64,000 bases of DNA from UBA1926 sp002337215 (GTDB lineage Bacteria > Planctomycetota > Phycisphaerae > Phycisphaerales > UBA1924), in contig CAXBAF010000001.1 in the NCBI GenBank assembly GCA_963973795.1, positions 1-64,000 of the forward strand. Reading direction: 5' to 3'. Shown here piece by piece: positions 46,332 through 55,727 of the stretch. Position 1 is the first letter of the stretch. Each line of letters starts with the position of its first letter. Below the pieces are notes generated by a model that worked only from the letters and a program-made list of their open reading frames with translations, was not told where the DNA came from and ran no database searches. A program made the position numbers and the translations under genes.

Positions 46332-47360
46332 TCAGTAGACCTCGAGGAACACACGCCGCGAGGTCTTGATCTGTCGGTTGAGCATCCGACGGGTCCAGGA
46401 GCCCGGGTCGTCCGCGATCTCGTCGTCGATCGAGATCAGCGGGGCGGCCGACTCGCGTCCCAGCGTCTGGTAGATGGCTCTGAAGATCCCGAGTTCCATC
46501 CCCGCGAGCCCGCAAACATACACGAGTGTCCGGGGGCTGGAGAGCATCTCGGCGAGCGAGTGCTGCCCGCTGCCGACCGGGTCGGCGGCGATCCGGTCCT
46601 GCACATAGAGCGGGCGTGCGAGATCGTTCTGGACCTCGCGGCTGATGGCGGTGATGTACCTGAAGTTCTCGTGAGCCTCGGCGAGCGATGTGAGGTCGTC
46701 GTGGTAGAGCAGGTCGGTGGTGTAGGGGGCGCCCATGACCAGCGCGATCCGGCAGTCGGCGCCCGATTCGAGCAGGTCGTGGATCATGCCGCGGAAGGGT
46801 GCGATGCCGGTCCCGGTCGCGAAGAAGACGTAGTCGTGCTCGGACGGATCGGCGGGCAGCACGAACCGCTTGCCGCTCGGTCCGGTCACGCGGATCTCGT
46901 CGCCCGGCTTGGCATCGCAGAGGTAGTTGCTGCAGACGCCTCGGAAGAGCGACTTGGATTCCCAGTGCTCGTCGAGCAGGCGTTTGACGGTGGTTGCCAG
47001 CACGCAGCCCTCCCCGTCCTCGCCGCGCGTGGGGCTGGCGATCGAATAGAGGCGGAGCTTGTGGGGCCGGCCCTTCTCGTCTTCGCCGGGGGGCAGCACG
47101 CCGAACGACTGACCCGCGACGAAGCTGCCGGCGAGCGGCGTCCCCGAAACATCGATCGAGACGTGGCGGACGAAGCCCGCGGCCTTCGAACCGCCCTTTG
47201 TGCACAGTTCATTGGAGACCACGCGCCCGATGACCGGATCGGTCGGACGGACGACGTTGACCGCGACGGCGGGAAGGGTCGGTTCAGAGGTGCGCGCCGC
47301 CTGCTCGGCCGGAGCCGGGGCGGGCGCGTCCGCGGATGGATTCGGGCTGCGCTGGGTCAT
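46332..47360 (-). CDS. Plant-type ferredoxin-NADP+ reductase
   Basis: 342 aa from ATG 47360; the frame is open 123 codons upstream with a Thr/Pro/Arg-rich translation that is a shadow of the next gene. After a Pro/Ala-rich linker comes the FAD domain with GQSFGVLPPG and KLRLYSIASP, then SNYLCDAKPGDEIRVTGPSG and the NADP domain with FFATGTGIAPFRGMI, VYVCGLAGMELGI and the final LEVY, whose Tyr stacks on FAD. This is the leaf-type (PetH-like) layout. It moves electrons between ferredoxin/flavodoxin and NADP(H) in the cytoplasm. Source of ferredoxin not seen here. Confidence 0.92.
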   Translation of the reverse strand: MTQRSPNPSADAPAPAPAEQAARTSEPTLPAVAVNVVRPTDPVIGRVVSNELCTKGGSKAAGFVRHVSIDVSGTPLAGSFVAGQSFGVLPPGEDEKGRPHKLRLYSIASPTRGEDGEGCVLATTVKRLLDEHWESKSLFRGVCSNYLCDAKPGDEIRVTGPSGKRFVLPADPSEHDYVFFATGTGIAPFRGMIHDLLESGADCRIALVMGAPYTTDLLYHDDLTSLAEAHENFRYITAISREVQNDLARPLYVQDRIAADPVGSGQHSLAEMLSSPRTLVYVCGLAGMELGIFRAIYQTLGRESAAPLISIDDEIADDPGSWTRRMLNRQIKTSRRVFLEVY

Positions 47361-47376
47361 CGTGGGCGTGGCGTGG

Positions 47377-48762
47377 TTACGGCTGGCCGGCGTCGTCGCC
47401 GTCCTCAGGAGTGTTCCCGTCGGTGGTGTTGCCGTTCTGGGCGTCCTGTTCGGGCTCGCCTCGCAGTTGCCGGGCGAGTTCGTTGAGTCTTTCGACTGTT
47501 TGCGTGGTGCGTTCACCGTCCGTGCCGCGGACGCTGACCGACGAGAGGCTGGTCGCGGCGCTCTCGTAGGCGTCGGCGGCGCGGTTTCGGAGATCCGCGC
47601 TCGAGGCGGATTCCTCGGAGGCCGCCCCCGCGTAGGACGAGGCGTTGGGGAGCTGGGTGATCCCACTGAGCTCGGCGAGCAGTTCCGCGTAGCGGGCGTG
47701 CCCATCGGCGCGCAGCTGGAAGAGTTCACCGAGGCGGCGCTGGGCTGATGACTTGCTGAGCGTGCCGGTCTGGCGTGCGCTCCGTGCGGCCTTCTCGCTC
47801 TCGCGGATCGAGCGTTCCAGCGATTGAGTCGCCTGCTCGCCCGCGGGGATCACGGTCTCTGCTCGTGCTGTGTCGATCGCGTTGACTGTTTCGCGGATCT
47901 CCTCGGCGATGTCGTCCGCCTCGGCTCGGGCGGTCCGGGCGCGGGCCGCGCGCGCCGTCGCCATCTGCCGGAGGTCTTCGCCCGCTTCGGCCGCGAGTTC
48001 GATCTGCTGGTTCAGTTTCTCGATCTCCCCGTCGAACTCGCTCAGCCGCGGGGTCAGGGTCTCAACCTCTCCCGTCAGCCGAGCGATCTGCATGTCGAGC
48101 GCGTCGGCCTCGCGGGAGAGGGTGCGGATGCTGCCCGATCGGGCGGCGGCCTGCGTCGCGGTGAGGCCGGAACTCGCGAGTTCCATCTCCGCGGCCTGGT
48201 TCCGCTTGGCGTCCGACTGGTTGCGGAGGGTGTCCGCCTGGCGCTCGAGGCCCGCGATGCGATCGGCGAGCGCTGATCTCGCTGATCGAGCGTCCCGCGC
48301 CGCGGCTTCGAGCGCGCGGGTCTCATCGGCGATCCGTTCGAGATCCCGGGTCGGGTCGAAGGCTTCGAGCGCTTCGGCTTCGGTTGTGAGCGCCTGATAG
48401 CCGGCCGCGAGATCGCGAACGCGGGCGATCCGGCCCAGCACGCCGCGTTCCGCGAGCGTGGCTTCTTTCGCCGTGACCGACGCCTCGCCTTGCAGGCTCT
48501 GTCCCAGCAGGCCCGCCGTGATGGCGTTCGCGGCGTCGCTCTCGACCTGGACGGCCGAGATCTTCGAGGTCGCTGCCGCATAGGTCGCGGTCGCCGACGG
48601 ACCGTCGGCGCTGCCGACCGAACCCAGGTCGCGGGCGGCCTGAGCGACCTTCCGGCTGTCGGCACCGCGGTCCGAGCAACCCGTCGTCATCGACAGACCG
48701 GCGATCGACCCCGCGACGAGGGCGAGCAGAGAAACGGTCGTGCGTGTGCACCGGTCAGGCAT
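47377..48762 (-). CDS. Coiled-coil lipoprotein, uncharacterised
   Basis: 461 aa from ATG 48762, preceded by CCGGAG; the frame is open for 123 more codons but those are not signal-like. Lipoprotein signal ends SIAGLSMTTGC. From about residue 100 to 380 it is almost continuous heptad-like Ala/Glu/Arg/Leu helix (e.g. RIADETRALEAAARDARSAR, IARLTGEVETLTPRLSEFDG), a long coiled coil. The tail is Asn/Asp/Gly-rich. It is probably an envelope-tethered rod. It ends 16 bp before the reductase start and is likely cotranscribed. Confidence 0.72.
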   Translation of the reverse strand: MPDRCTRTTVSLLALVAGSIAGLSMTTGCSDRGADSRKVAQAARDLGSVGSADGPSATATYAAATSKISAVQVESDAANAITAGLLGQSLQGEASVTAKEATLAERGVLGRIARVRDLAAGYQALTTEAEALEAFDPTRDLERIADETRALEAAARDARSARSALADRIAGLERQADTLRNQSDAKRNQAAEMELASSGLTATQAAARSGSIRTLSREADALDMQIARLTGEVETLTPRLSEFDGEIEKLNQQIELAAEAGEDLRQMATARAARARTARAEADDIAEEIRETVNAIDTARAETVIPAGEQATQSLERSIRESEKAARSARQTGTLSKSSAQRRLGELFQLRADGHARYAELLAELSGITQLPNASSYAGAASEESASSADLRNRAADAYESAATSLSSVSVRGTDGERTTQTVERLNELARQLRGEPEQDAQNGNTTDGNTPEDGDDAGQP

Positions 48763-48937
48763 CGGGCGGTCTCCGGAGTGTCGTTGGGGCCGATCGCGGC
48801 GGCTCGGATCGCGGCGGTGCCTCATCGTCGGCACCGGATCCGGCGTCATCCCCGCGGAACAATAGCAGAATGGGCGTCCCGGGGACACCCGCTTGGGCGA
48901 TCCGAGGCAGACGAACGCACGCTTCGCGTTTGTCGGG

Positions 48938-50347
48938 TCACCGTTCGGGCATCGGGTCATCGGGGTCCATCCGCGTTGCCGACTCCGACAAGGGGGGTTC
49001 GTACCCGATGGGGTACTCGGGGTGGGGGTTGTACATCGATTTGATCCACTCCACGGCTCGGCGGAATCGGAGATCGTTCTCGTCGCGGAAGTAGAACCGT
49101 GATCCCCGACGGCCCTCGCCCCGGCCCACATTGGGGTGGGGGCGTCGCGATTGCTCTCGGGGCAGCGCCATCTGGAGCAGGGGCGACTCGGCGGGCTCCT
49201 GATAGTTGATCAGCGGGGTGCCGTCCCGGAGCCGGAATTGATCGGCGATGTAGAAGTTGGTGTAGACCGTCGCGTCGGTGTTCGTTCGCTTGTTGTTCAG
49301 GTAGAGCCTGCCTGCTTCCTGCCCGCCGTGGCAATTGGCGGAGGCACACGACCCGGTCGATCCGGCGAACCATGTCCCGTGGATCTGTTTGCGCCAGAGC
49401 CGCATGGAGCGGGGATCTTCGAGAACCTCGACCTCGCCGTACAGGTTCCGGGCCTGGACCCGGAACATCAGGTCGAGCACGGTGAGCGGGTCGCGACGCA
49501 GCAACGCCCGTTGGCCCTCGGGCGTCTGGGGCATGACCTGCTCGCTCCCGTACTGGTCGACAAGCCTCTCGATCGTGTCGCGCGGGATATTCAGCCGGGG
49601 CGGGTCGGCAAAATCGATCTCATACACCCGGATGAGGTTGATCTCTTCGGGCGTCAGCACCGGGAAGGACTCGATCTTCCGGCGGAGGTTCGGCTCTCCG
49701 GACTCGTCGTCGTCGGTGTCCGGGTTCCGTGCCTTGCTGATCGCCGTGGCGATCTTGAGCTGGGTCTGCGATTCGAGCCAGCGTTTGAGTTCCTGTGCGT
49801 CGGGGTTGTACGGCTCATCGGCGGTGATGCTGACCGCCTCGTCGAGGGCCGCGAAGTACACGCCTCGGTCGCGGAGCCAGCGGACGAGCTGGATCCGCCC
49901 CTGGATGTCATCGTCGGGCGTACCGGTTCGCAGGTCGTCGAAAGCCGAGACGACCGAGCCGAGCTCTTCGAACTCGACGCTGTCGGCGAGGTCGTACTCG
50001 GTGTCGAGGCCGGCGGCTCGGATCGTGACCATCCGGCCTTGTTTCGCGACCAGAATCCCCTCAACCGCTCGCCCGGTCCGCAGCACGAGCCGGGCCTCGA
50101 TCAGGCCGCGCTCGGCCTCTCGGAGCTGCGTTTCCATCGCCCGGGACGCCGCGGCCGGGTCGGCGTCATCGATCCGGAACGCGGGGGCTGGGTTCGTCGC
50201 GGGTTGGGTCCCCGCTCCGATTGCCCAGGGAATCAACGCCGCACCGATGATCGCGACGCAGCGCAGTCCACACCTGGTGGCAGGCGTTCTGGCAGGCACC
50301 TCTGCGGTTCGTTCAGCGGGGTGGCGGGATGGGTTCGTTCGTTGCAT
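48938..50347 (-). CDS. Exported uncharacterised protein with a C-x4-C-H motif
   Basis: 469 aa from ATG 50347; the frame extends 108 codons upstream with a poor translation. N-terminal membrane segment CVAIIGAALIPWAIGAG. The next part (to about 190) looks helical with TPR-like character. From about 220 come FPVLTPEEINLIRVYEIDF and then TWFAGSTGSCASANCHGGQE, a Cys-x4-Cys-His motif resembling c-type haem or CHG motifs of planctomycete exported proteins. The C-terminal part includes RFYFRDENDLRFRRAVEWIK. It may be a periplasmic haem protein; haem binding is unproven because the spacing is x4, not x2. Confidence 0.65.
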   Translation of the reverse strand: MQRTNPSRHPAERTAEVPARTPATRCGLRCVAIIGAALIPWAIGAGTQPATNPAPAFRIDDADPAAASRAMETQLREAERGLIEARLVLRTGRAVEGILVAKQGRMVTIRAAGLDTEYDLADSVEFEELGSVVSAFDDLRTGTPDDDIQGRIQLVRWLRDRGVYFAALDEAVSITADEPYNPDAQELKRWLESQTQLKIATAISKARNPDTDDDESGEPNLRRKIESFPVLTPEEINLIRVYEIDFADPPRLNIPRDTIERLVDQYGSEQVMPQTPEGQRALLRRDPLTVLDLMFRVQARNLYGEVEVLEDPRSMRLWRKQIHGTWFAGSTGSCASANCHGGQEAGRLYLNNKRTNTDATVYTNFYIADQFRLRDGTPLINYQEPAESPLLQMALPREQSRRPHPNVGRGEGRRGSRFYFRDENDLRFRRAVEWIKSMYNPHPEYPIGYEPPLSESATRMDPDDPMPER

Positions 50348-50774
50348 CGATCGTGCTCTCGTTGTGGGTCGACCGGCTCTGCTGTCGATCGACCCGGTTC
50401 GCTCCGCCGGGGATCTTTGTGCGGACCATCTCGGCTGGGCCTCACCCGCGTTCCCGTTTATGCCGCGGGGTGCCGCCTTGGGTCCTTTGTGGCGGTCTGA
50501 TGGCGGCCTGCTGGCCGTCGGCATCGATCCGGCTCGGGAGGCCGGTCTGTCGCCAGCCGGCCCGTGACCGATCAGCCTATCGCCGATCCGCTGGGTACAG
50601 ATCAGCCGGTCGCCATGGGTGGGGGCCACCCGAGCGGTCTGCGGACTCGTCTGAGCCGGCCTCAAATCCACGCTAGTGTACCGCGACGGACCCTGATCGG
50701 TTCCATTCGACCGCGGGTCTGCCCCGCATTCGGTGATACTACCTGAACATCGTTCTTGTGCCTTCGCCCGGCCG
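50348..50774. other. Intergenic stretch, no supported gene
   Basis: 427 bp between fapA and the C-x4-C-H protein. Open frames here are short or Arg/Ser-rich without ribosome binding sites. I see no clear terminator, tRNA or repeat. It separates the chemotaxis-like operon from the downstream minus-strand genes and may hold the promoter of the latter. Confidence 0.5.
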
Positions 50775-52352
50775 CTACGCCGCGTCGTTCGCCCGATCGA
50801 GGATCCGGTTCACGTAGGCGGTGAGCGTCGCGAGAGGGTTTCCTCCGCAGCCGGACGTCGGCACCAGGAACTTCGCAACCGGTGCCGGTTGGGTCGCACC
50901 GTTGAGGAAGCACCGCGGCTTCCCCATGGGACCGAGTTCGAGAATCATCGGGCACGTCACGGCCTCGCGGATCACGAACTCGAGATTCCGGAGTCTGAGC
51001 CGGACGCCGCGGTGAAGCGCTCGGCTCACGCTCAGCCTGGGTGTCGGGATACTCCGGACCGAATCGAGCAGTGTTCCCGCGGCCTTCGCGACCATCTCCG
51101 TGTACTCCTCGGTGCGGATCTGTGTGAACTGGAGTTCGGTGAGACGCTCGGCCTGGGTCGGTGTGAGTTTCTTGATTGTCTCGTTGAGCGCTTGGAGCTC
51201 GTCGGCCGACCGGTCCCTCTCGGAATCGATTGCGCCGAACAGGCTTCCGAGCCGGTCGACAAGGTCGCCGAGATCAGGCAGTTGGCCGATCTCAAGAACG
51301 GTCTCGGCCCCCCCGGCGCTGCCGACCGTCCCCAGCTCAACAGGTCGGATCGTCTTGAGCACGCCTCCGTAGAAGCTGCATGCCGGCGAGCGCACGCTGC
51401 CGCCCACGCTCAGGGTGCACTCCTTGATCTCGTTGGTGACGATGCAGTCGCGGGTGATGGTCCCCTTGACCCCGTCGAGGTAATGGGCGTGCAGATCGCG
51501 ACCGATCGTGACCACGCCACTCCCGCGTCCCGCCATTCCCCGCAGCAACGTCGCGTCGCCCTTGACGTCGAGCGTCCCGGCTTCGATCAATCGTTCGACC
51601 CGAAGGCTGCCACTATTGCGGACGCGGAACATGTCCTTGATCCCACCCCGGATCAGGACATCGCCGGGGAACTCGATATTCCCCGTGGTGAAATCGACAT
51701 CACCCGAGACCTCGAGTCTGCGTTCGACCCGGATTCGGACCAGGTTGTAGATCAGCCGGCCGTCCACTGCGGCGACAAGGTTGTTCCCTTCGATACGGGT
51801 TGACTCGTTTCGTTCGATCGTGAGCGAACGACCGCCCTTCGCGGGGATGACCTCTCCGCGGACGTTCATGCCGTCGACGCCCTCCGTTTTTTCGGTGATG
51901 TGCCCGAGCACGTCGCCTCTGCGCACGATCACGAACGCACTCTGCGAGCGATAGTCGACGTTGGTGTCTGGTTCGTCCCCGCGACAGGATGTGCCGGGCT
52001 CGTGAGCTTCTGCCTCGAACCGTTCGCGTCGCTTGGCGATCGCTTCGAACTCGGCCGCGAGCGACGGATCGAGCGTGAACGCCGCGTGGATTCCGTCCTC
52101 GGCGGGGATGCCTGTCGCCACGATCGCTGAGTGCTCGGCGTCCTGATCGTTCCTCGCGAGGCGGCAAAGCTCCGCGACCGCGTCGTGATCCGTGCGTGCC
52201 GGGGCGATGTGGTACGTTTCGAGGACGCCGGCGATCTCAAGCTCCGACGGGAGATCGTCTTGGCCGCCGGGCAGGATCGTGAGTGTGCAGGACAGCCCCG
52301 AGCTATTGGTCCTGACGACCAGTCGCTTGCGGAATGCGTCCTCTTGAGTCAT
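50775..52352 (-). CDS. fapA: FapA family protein (DUF342, formerly flagellar assembly protein A)
   Basis: 525 aa, last gene of the chemotaxis-like operon. An N-terminal domain with a loop including SCRGDEPDTNVDYR precedes the beta-helix-like central part: DVDFTTGNIEFPGDVLIRGG, IEAGTLDVKGDATLLRG, DGVKGTITRDCIV and ECTLSVGGSVRSPACSFYG. These repeated strand-turn units define the DUF342/FapA family. The C-terminal helical part (DLVDRLGSLFGAI onward) is coiled. FapA-like proteins accompany two-component and motility genes; their role is not settled. It follows cheY by 68 bp. Confidence 0.88.
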   Translation of the reverse strand: MTQEDAFRKRLVVRTNSSGLSCTLTILPGGQDDLPSELEIAGVLETYHIAPARTDHDAVAELCRLARNDQDAEHSAIVATGIPAEDGIHAAFTLDPSLAAEFEAIAKRRERFEAEAHEPGTSCRGDEPDTNVDYRSQSAFVIVRRGDVLGHITEKTEGVDGMNVRGEVIPAKGGRSLTIERNESTRIEGNNLVAAVDGRLIYNLVRIRVERRLEVSGDVDFTTGNIEFPGDVLIRGGIKDMFRVRNSGSLRVERLIEAGTLDVKGDATLLRGMAGRGSGVVTIGRDLHAHYLDGVKGTITRDCIVTNEIKECTLSVGGSVRSPACSFYGGVLKTIRPVELGTVGSAGGAETVLEIGQLPDLGDLVDRLGSLFGAIDSERDRSADELQALNETIKKLTPTQAERLTELQFTQIRTEEYTEMVAKAAGTLLDSVRSIPTPRLSVSRALHRGVRLRLRNLEFVIREAVTCPMILELGPMGKPRCFLNGATQPAPVAKFLVPTSGCGGNPLATLTAYVNRILDRANDAA

Positions 52353-52420
52353 GGCCGCTCCGTGAACAAACCGCGGTCATCGGAAAGCACGCGCGGCTTG
52401 AAAACGCGCGGCCTGTCCGA

Positions 52421-52789
52421 TCATGCGGCACACTTGGACATCGTCTCATTGATCCGCTGGCTCAGCAGGTCGGGGGTGAACGGCTTGACGACGTAGTTGT
52501 TGACACCTGCCTTGATCGCTTCGATCACCCGGCTCTTCTCGGCCTCTGTCGTCACCATGATCAGCGGGGTCGTGCGGTCCTGCTTGCGGAAGGCCTTGAT
52601 GAACGACAGGCCGTCCATGTTGGGCATGTTCCAGTCCACGAGGATCAGATCGGGGGCGAACGCGCCGACCTTGCTCAGCGCGTCCTGGCCGTCGCAGGCC
52701 TCCTCGACCAGGTCGATCCCGATCTGCTTGAGCACAGAACGCTGGATGTTCCGCATCGTCTTCGAGTCATCGATCAGCATGACTTTCAT
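52421..52789 (-). CDS. cheY: CheY-like single-domain response regulator
   Basis: 122 aa from ATG 52789 with GGAG upstream; the longer frame to 52876 runs through the intergenic gap. Receiver domain: acidic pair in VMLIDDSKTMRN, phospho-acceptor Asp in LILVDWNMPNMDG, Thr in PLIMVTTEA and Lys in NNYVVKPFTPD. The MRNIQ and NMDGL surroundings are those of true CheY proteins. It receives phosphate from CheA, presumably acts on a motor or other target, and may be dephosphorylated by the neighbouring CheX. Between cheX and fapA. Confidence 0.93.
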   Translation of the reverse strand: MKVMLIDDSKTMRNIQRSVLKQIGIDLVEEACDGQDALSKVGAFAPDLILVDWNMPNMDGLSFIKAFRKQDRTTPLIMVTTEAEKSRVIEAIKAGVNNYVVKPFTPDLLSQRINETMSKCAA

Positions 52790-52838
52790 GTCGCTTGCTC
52801 CGGTTGTGTGGCGCGTGTCTCTCGTGGCGTGTGTCTCA

Positions 52839-53345
52839 TCAGGCAGTCGCATTGGCGTCCGCCTCTGTATTGACAACGCCCGCGCCGGCCTCGCGGATCG
52901 CGACCTCGATCACAAACTCCCCGCAGTCTGTCACGCAGGGAATAACCACGCACGGCACGTCGCTGGGCAAAGCGACCCCGTGGTCCTTGCCCACGACCAC
53001 GCTGGGGCACGAGATCGAGACATCGTTGGTGTCGGTGAACAACGCCTTCGCACCACCGCTGACCATGTTGACCAGTTCGCCCACCGCGTCGGCGAAGTCG
53101 GGCGTCCCGCACTGGAGCTTCTCGCCGCAGAAGAGCGCGACGATCGACTCGGCCGACTCGCGCCTGAATGACAGGATGATCGTCCCGACCACGTCACCGC
53201 TCATGCCGATGATGCCGCTGACATCGTGGCTCGGGGTCGTGCCCTGCTTGATCTGCGGCTCGTTGACCGTGACCGGCAACTGGAGCATCATCGAGAAAAC
53301 GTTCTGAATGCTCTTGACGAAGGGGGTGATATAACTCGCGTCCAT
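52839..53345 (-). CDS. cheX: CheX-like chemotaxis phosphatase
   Basis: 168 aa. Matches the CheX/CheC phosphatase fold: MDASYITPFVKSIQNVF start, VSGIIGMSGDVVGTIILSF and FADAVGELVNMVSGGAKALF, where the Glu-x2-Asn of ELVNM is the catalytic motif that CheX uses to hydrolyse CheY-phosphate. The C-terminus has DCGEFVIEVAIRE. It is placed directly upstream of cheY, which fits a role in switching CheY off. Confidence 0.88.
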   Translation of the reverse strand: MDASYITPFVKSIQNVFSMMLQLPVTVNEPQIKQGTTPSHDVSGIIGMSGDVVGTIILSFRRESAESIVALFCGEKLQCGTPDFADAVGELVNMVSGGAKALFTDTNDVSISCPSVVVGKDHGVALPSDVPCVVIPCVTDCGEFVIEVAIREAGAGVVNTEADANATA

Positions 53346-53373
53346 TGCTGTGCGCCTTCCTGTTTCCTTGGGT

Positions 53374-55674
53374 TCAAGCTCGCTGTGTCTCGGCGTTTCT
53401 GATCATTTCTGCAACGTCGAGGATGAGGCTTACCCCGCCGTCGTTCCGGACCGTCGCACCGCTGAACGGCCCGGTCCGCTCCAGCCCGCCGAGGGGCTTG
53501 ATCACGATGTCCTGCTGCCCGATCACTTCTTCGACCAAAAGACCGACCGTCTTTTCATCCGCCTGGAGCACCACCGTGAGTGGGTTCTTCCGATCCGGAC
53601 CCCGATTCGGGGAATCCAGTTTCACTGAGGCGTCCAGAAGCGGGAAAACAGAGCCCCGGAGGCGGATGACGCGCTCCTCGAGGATCGTGGTCAACTCTTC
53701 ATCAGCAGGGCGGACGATCTCGAGGATGTGGCTCAGCGGGATCGCGTAGATCTCGCCGCTCACACTGACCATCATCGCCGGGAGAATCGCGACCGTCAGC
53801 GGGATCAGGATCGACAGGGTGGTCCCCTCGCCCGGCACGCTGGTGACATCGATCGTGCCCTGGAGCCGCTCGATGTTTGTGCGGACGACGTCCATGCCGA
53901 CGCCCCGACCTGAAAGGTCGCTGACCTGCGCCGCCGTCGAGAATCCGGCCGCGAAGATGAAACCGAACACGTCGGTATCGCTCATCGTCGCCAACGCGGA
54001 CTCGCTCACGAGCCCTTTCTCGAGCGCCTTGCCGCCGATCACATCCCTATTCAGTCCCTTGCCGTCATCGGTGATCGAGATCACCGCGTGGTTGCCCTGA
54101 TGGGCGGCCTTCAACGTGATCGTGCCCTGCGCGGGTTTGCCCGCCTCGACGCGGTCGGCGGGCATCTCGATCCCGTGATCGGCGCTGTTCCGCAGGAGGT
54201 GGATGAGCGGGTCGCCCAGTTCCTCGATGAGCTGCTTGTCGACCTCCGTCTCGCCGCCCAGGATTCTCAGCTCGAGCTGCTTGCCCGTCTTCTTCGCGAG
54301 ATCGCGGACCAGGCGGGGGTACTTCCCGAACAGTTTGTCGAGCGGCTGCATCCGTGTCCGCATCACCGCGACCTGAAGCTCGCTGGTCAGCCGATCGAGC
54401 CCGGCGCCCGCGGATTCCAGCGGTCTCGAGAGTTCGTCGGAGATCTCCGCGCGCGACGCCGCGGTCCGCGAGAGTTCACAGATCCGGTTCTTCTGGAGAA
54501 CGAGCTCGCCCACGAGGTTCATCAGCGACTCGAGCCGGCTCACCTCGACGCGCAGTGTCTTTTCAACGGCCGCGCCGCGAGGCTTGTTGGTCGCCGGGGG
54601 CGTTGGCTTCGCCGGGGAGGCGGGGACGCTCGGCATCGGTTCGACGTCCGCCGGCTCCGGCACAATCTCGCTCGGTGGACCCGGTGCGTCGTCCATGAGT
54701 GCCGCGTCCGCCTCGGCCTGGATCTCTCGTATGGTGTCCAGCGCGTTGTCGATCCGCATCGCGGTCTTCGTGTCCGCGTTCTCGGGCAGCCTCCACGGGT
54801 CCTGGGCGCACCCTGTTTGGATGACACTCTTGAGGTGCGACACGAGATCGCCGTACTCGGGATCGATCAGCTCTCGCCGTGCGAGCCCGTCTTTGAGCGT
54901 CGAGACGATCGCCAGCAGGGCACGCAGGCGGGGCAGGGCCTGGGCAAAGTCGAGGCCGTCGGACACCGCCGCCGCGGTCGCGGCCTCGATGATCGCGGTG
55001 GTCAGCGTCCCCATCTCCTCGACCCCGAAGAAGTCGATGGTCGCGAGCAGGTCGCCCCCGATCACCTCGAGTGCCTGGGGCACACGCGTTCTCGTGTCCG
55101 CGTCTGAGAGCAACTCGATCTGCTCGCCAAGCTTCGAGAGCTGGTCGCCCAGGTCGGCGACGAAGTGATCCAGAAGGTCGGACTTCGCGCCGTCGAGCTC
55201 GAGCCTCCGGACGCGCGATCCCGACCCGGCTTGATCAACATCGTCGGCTGGCTCGGCGATGATGTCCGCGTCCCTGAGCGGCGTGCCCTCCCCGATCGCC
55301 GTGAGGCTGCGCACGAGCACGGGGTCGGGCGTTGTCAGCGGATCCCCGCTCTCGATCTCGCCCATGTGATGCTTGACCTGATCGATCGCCTTGAGCAGCA
55401 GATCCATCAGCGTCTGGTCAACGACCGCGTCGCCGTTCCTGGCCGCGTTGAGCGCGGTCTCCGCGGCATGGGCGATCGCGACGAGCTCCGTCAGCGCGAG
55501 GAACGACGCGCTTCCCTTGATGGTGTGCAGCGCGCGGAATGCCTTGTTGATCAGTTCCGAATCGGTGCTGCTTGTCTCCAGCTCGACCAGATCGGACTCG
55601 AGCGAGTCGAGCAGCTCACCGCATTCGGTGAGAAACTCCTGCAGGATCTCGGGGTCAAAGTCGATGCCCGGCAT
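53374..55674 (-). CDS. cheA: Chemotaxis histidine kinase CheA
   Basis: 766 aa from ATG 55674 with GAGAGG upstream. P1 domain at the start with FRALHTIKGSASFLALT, the phospho-acceptor His being in LHTIKG. A longer-than-usual linker region follows (about 130-370), in part helical and similar to a second HPt-like bundle without His. Then the P3 dimerisation helix (LMNLVGELVLQKNRI), kinase domain with NSADHGIE and GRGVGMDVVRTNI, and a P5 CheW-like domain (LLVEEVIGQQDIVIKPLGG). It autophosphorylates and passes phosphate to CheY. Confidence 0.95.
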   Translation of the reverse strand: MPGIDFDPEILQEFLTECGELLDSLESDLVELETSSTDSELINKAFRALHTIKGSASFLALTELVAIAHAAETALNAARNGDAVVDQTLMDLLLKAIDQVKHHMGEIESGDPLTTPDPVLVRSLTAIGEGTPLRDADIIAEPADDVDQAGSGSRVRRLELDGAKSDLLDHFVADLGDQLSKLGEQIELLSDADTRTRVPQALEVIGGDLLATIDFFGVEEMGTLTTAIIEAATAAAVSDGLDFAQALPRLRALLAIVSTLKDGLARRELIDPEYGDLVSHLKSVIQTGCAQDPWRLPENADTKTAMRIDNALDTIREIQAEADAALMDDAPGPPSEIVPEPADVEPMPSVPASPAKPTPPATNKPRGAAVEKTLRVEVSRLESLMNLVGELVLQKNRICELSRTAASRAEISDELSRPLESAGAGLDRLTSELQVAVMRTRMQPLDKLFGKYPRLVRDLAKKTGKQLELRILGGETEVDKQLIEELGDPLIHLLRNSADHGIEMPADRVEAGKPAQGTITLKAAHQGNHAVISITDDGKGLNRDVIGGKALEKGLVSESALATMSDTDVFGFIFAAGFSTAAQVSDLSGRGVGMDVVRTNIERLQGTIDVTSVPGEGTTLSILIPLTVAILPAMMVSVSGEIYAIPLSHILEIVRPADEELTTILEERVIRLRGSVFPLLDASVKLDSPNRGPDRKNPLTVVLQADEKTVGLLVEEVIGQQDIVIKPLGGLERTGPFSGATVRNDGGVSLILDVAEMIRNAETQRA

Positions 55675-55727
55675 GCCACACGCCTCTCGCGAACAACCGG
55701 CCCGCGAGCGGGCCGACCGACGATTCA

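Noticed and set aside
46332..47729. Longer 465-codon form of the ferredoxin-NADP reductase
   Set aside because: The first 123 codons give Thr/Pro/Arg-rich sequence overlapping the coding part of the coiled-coil lipoprotein; the family match starts after ATG 47360.
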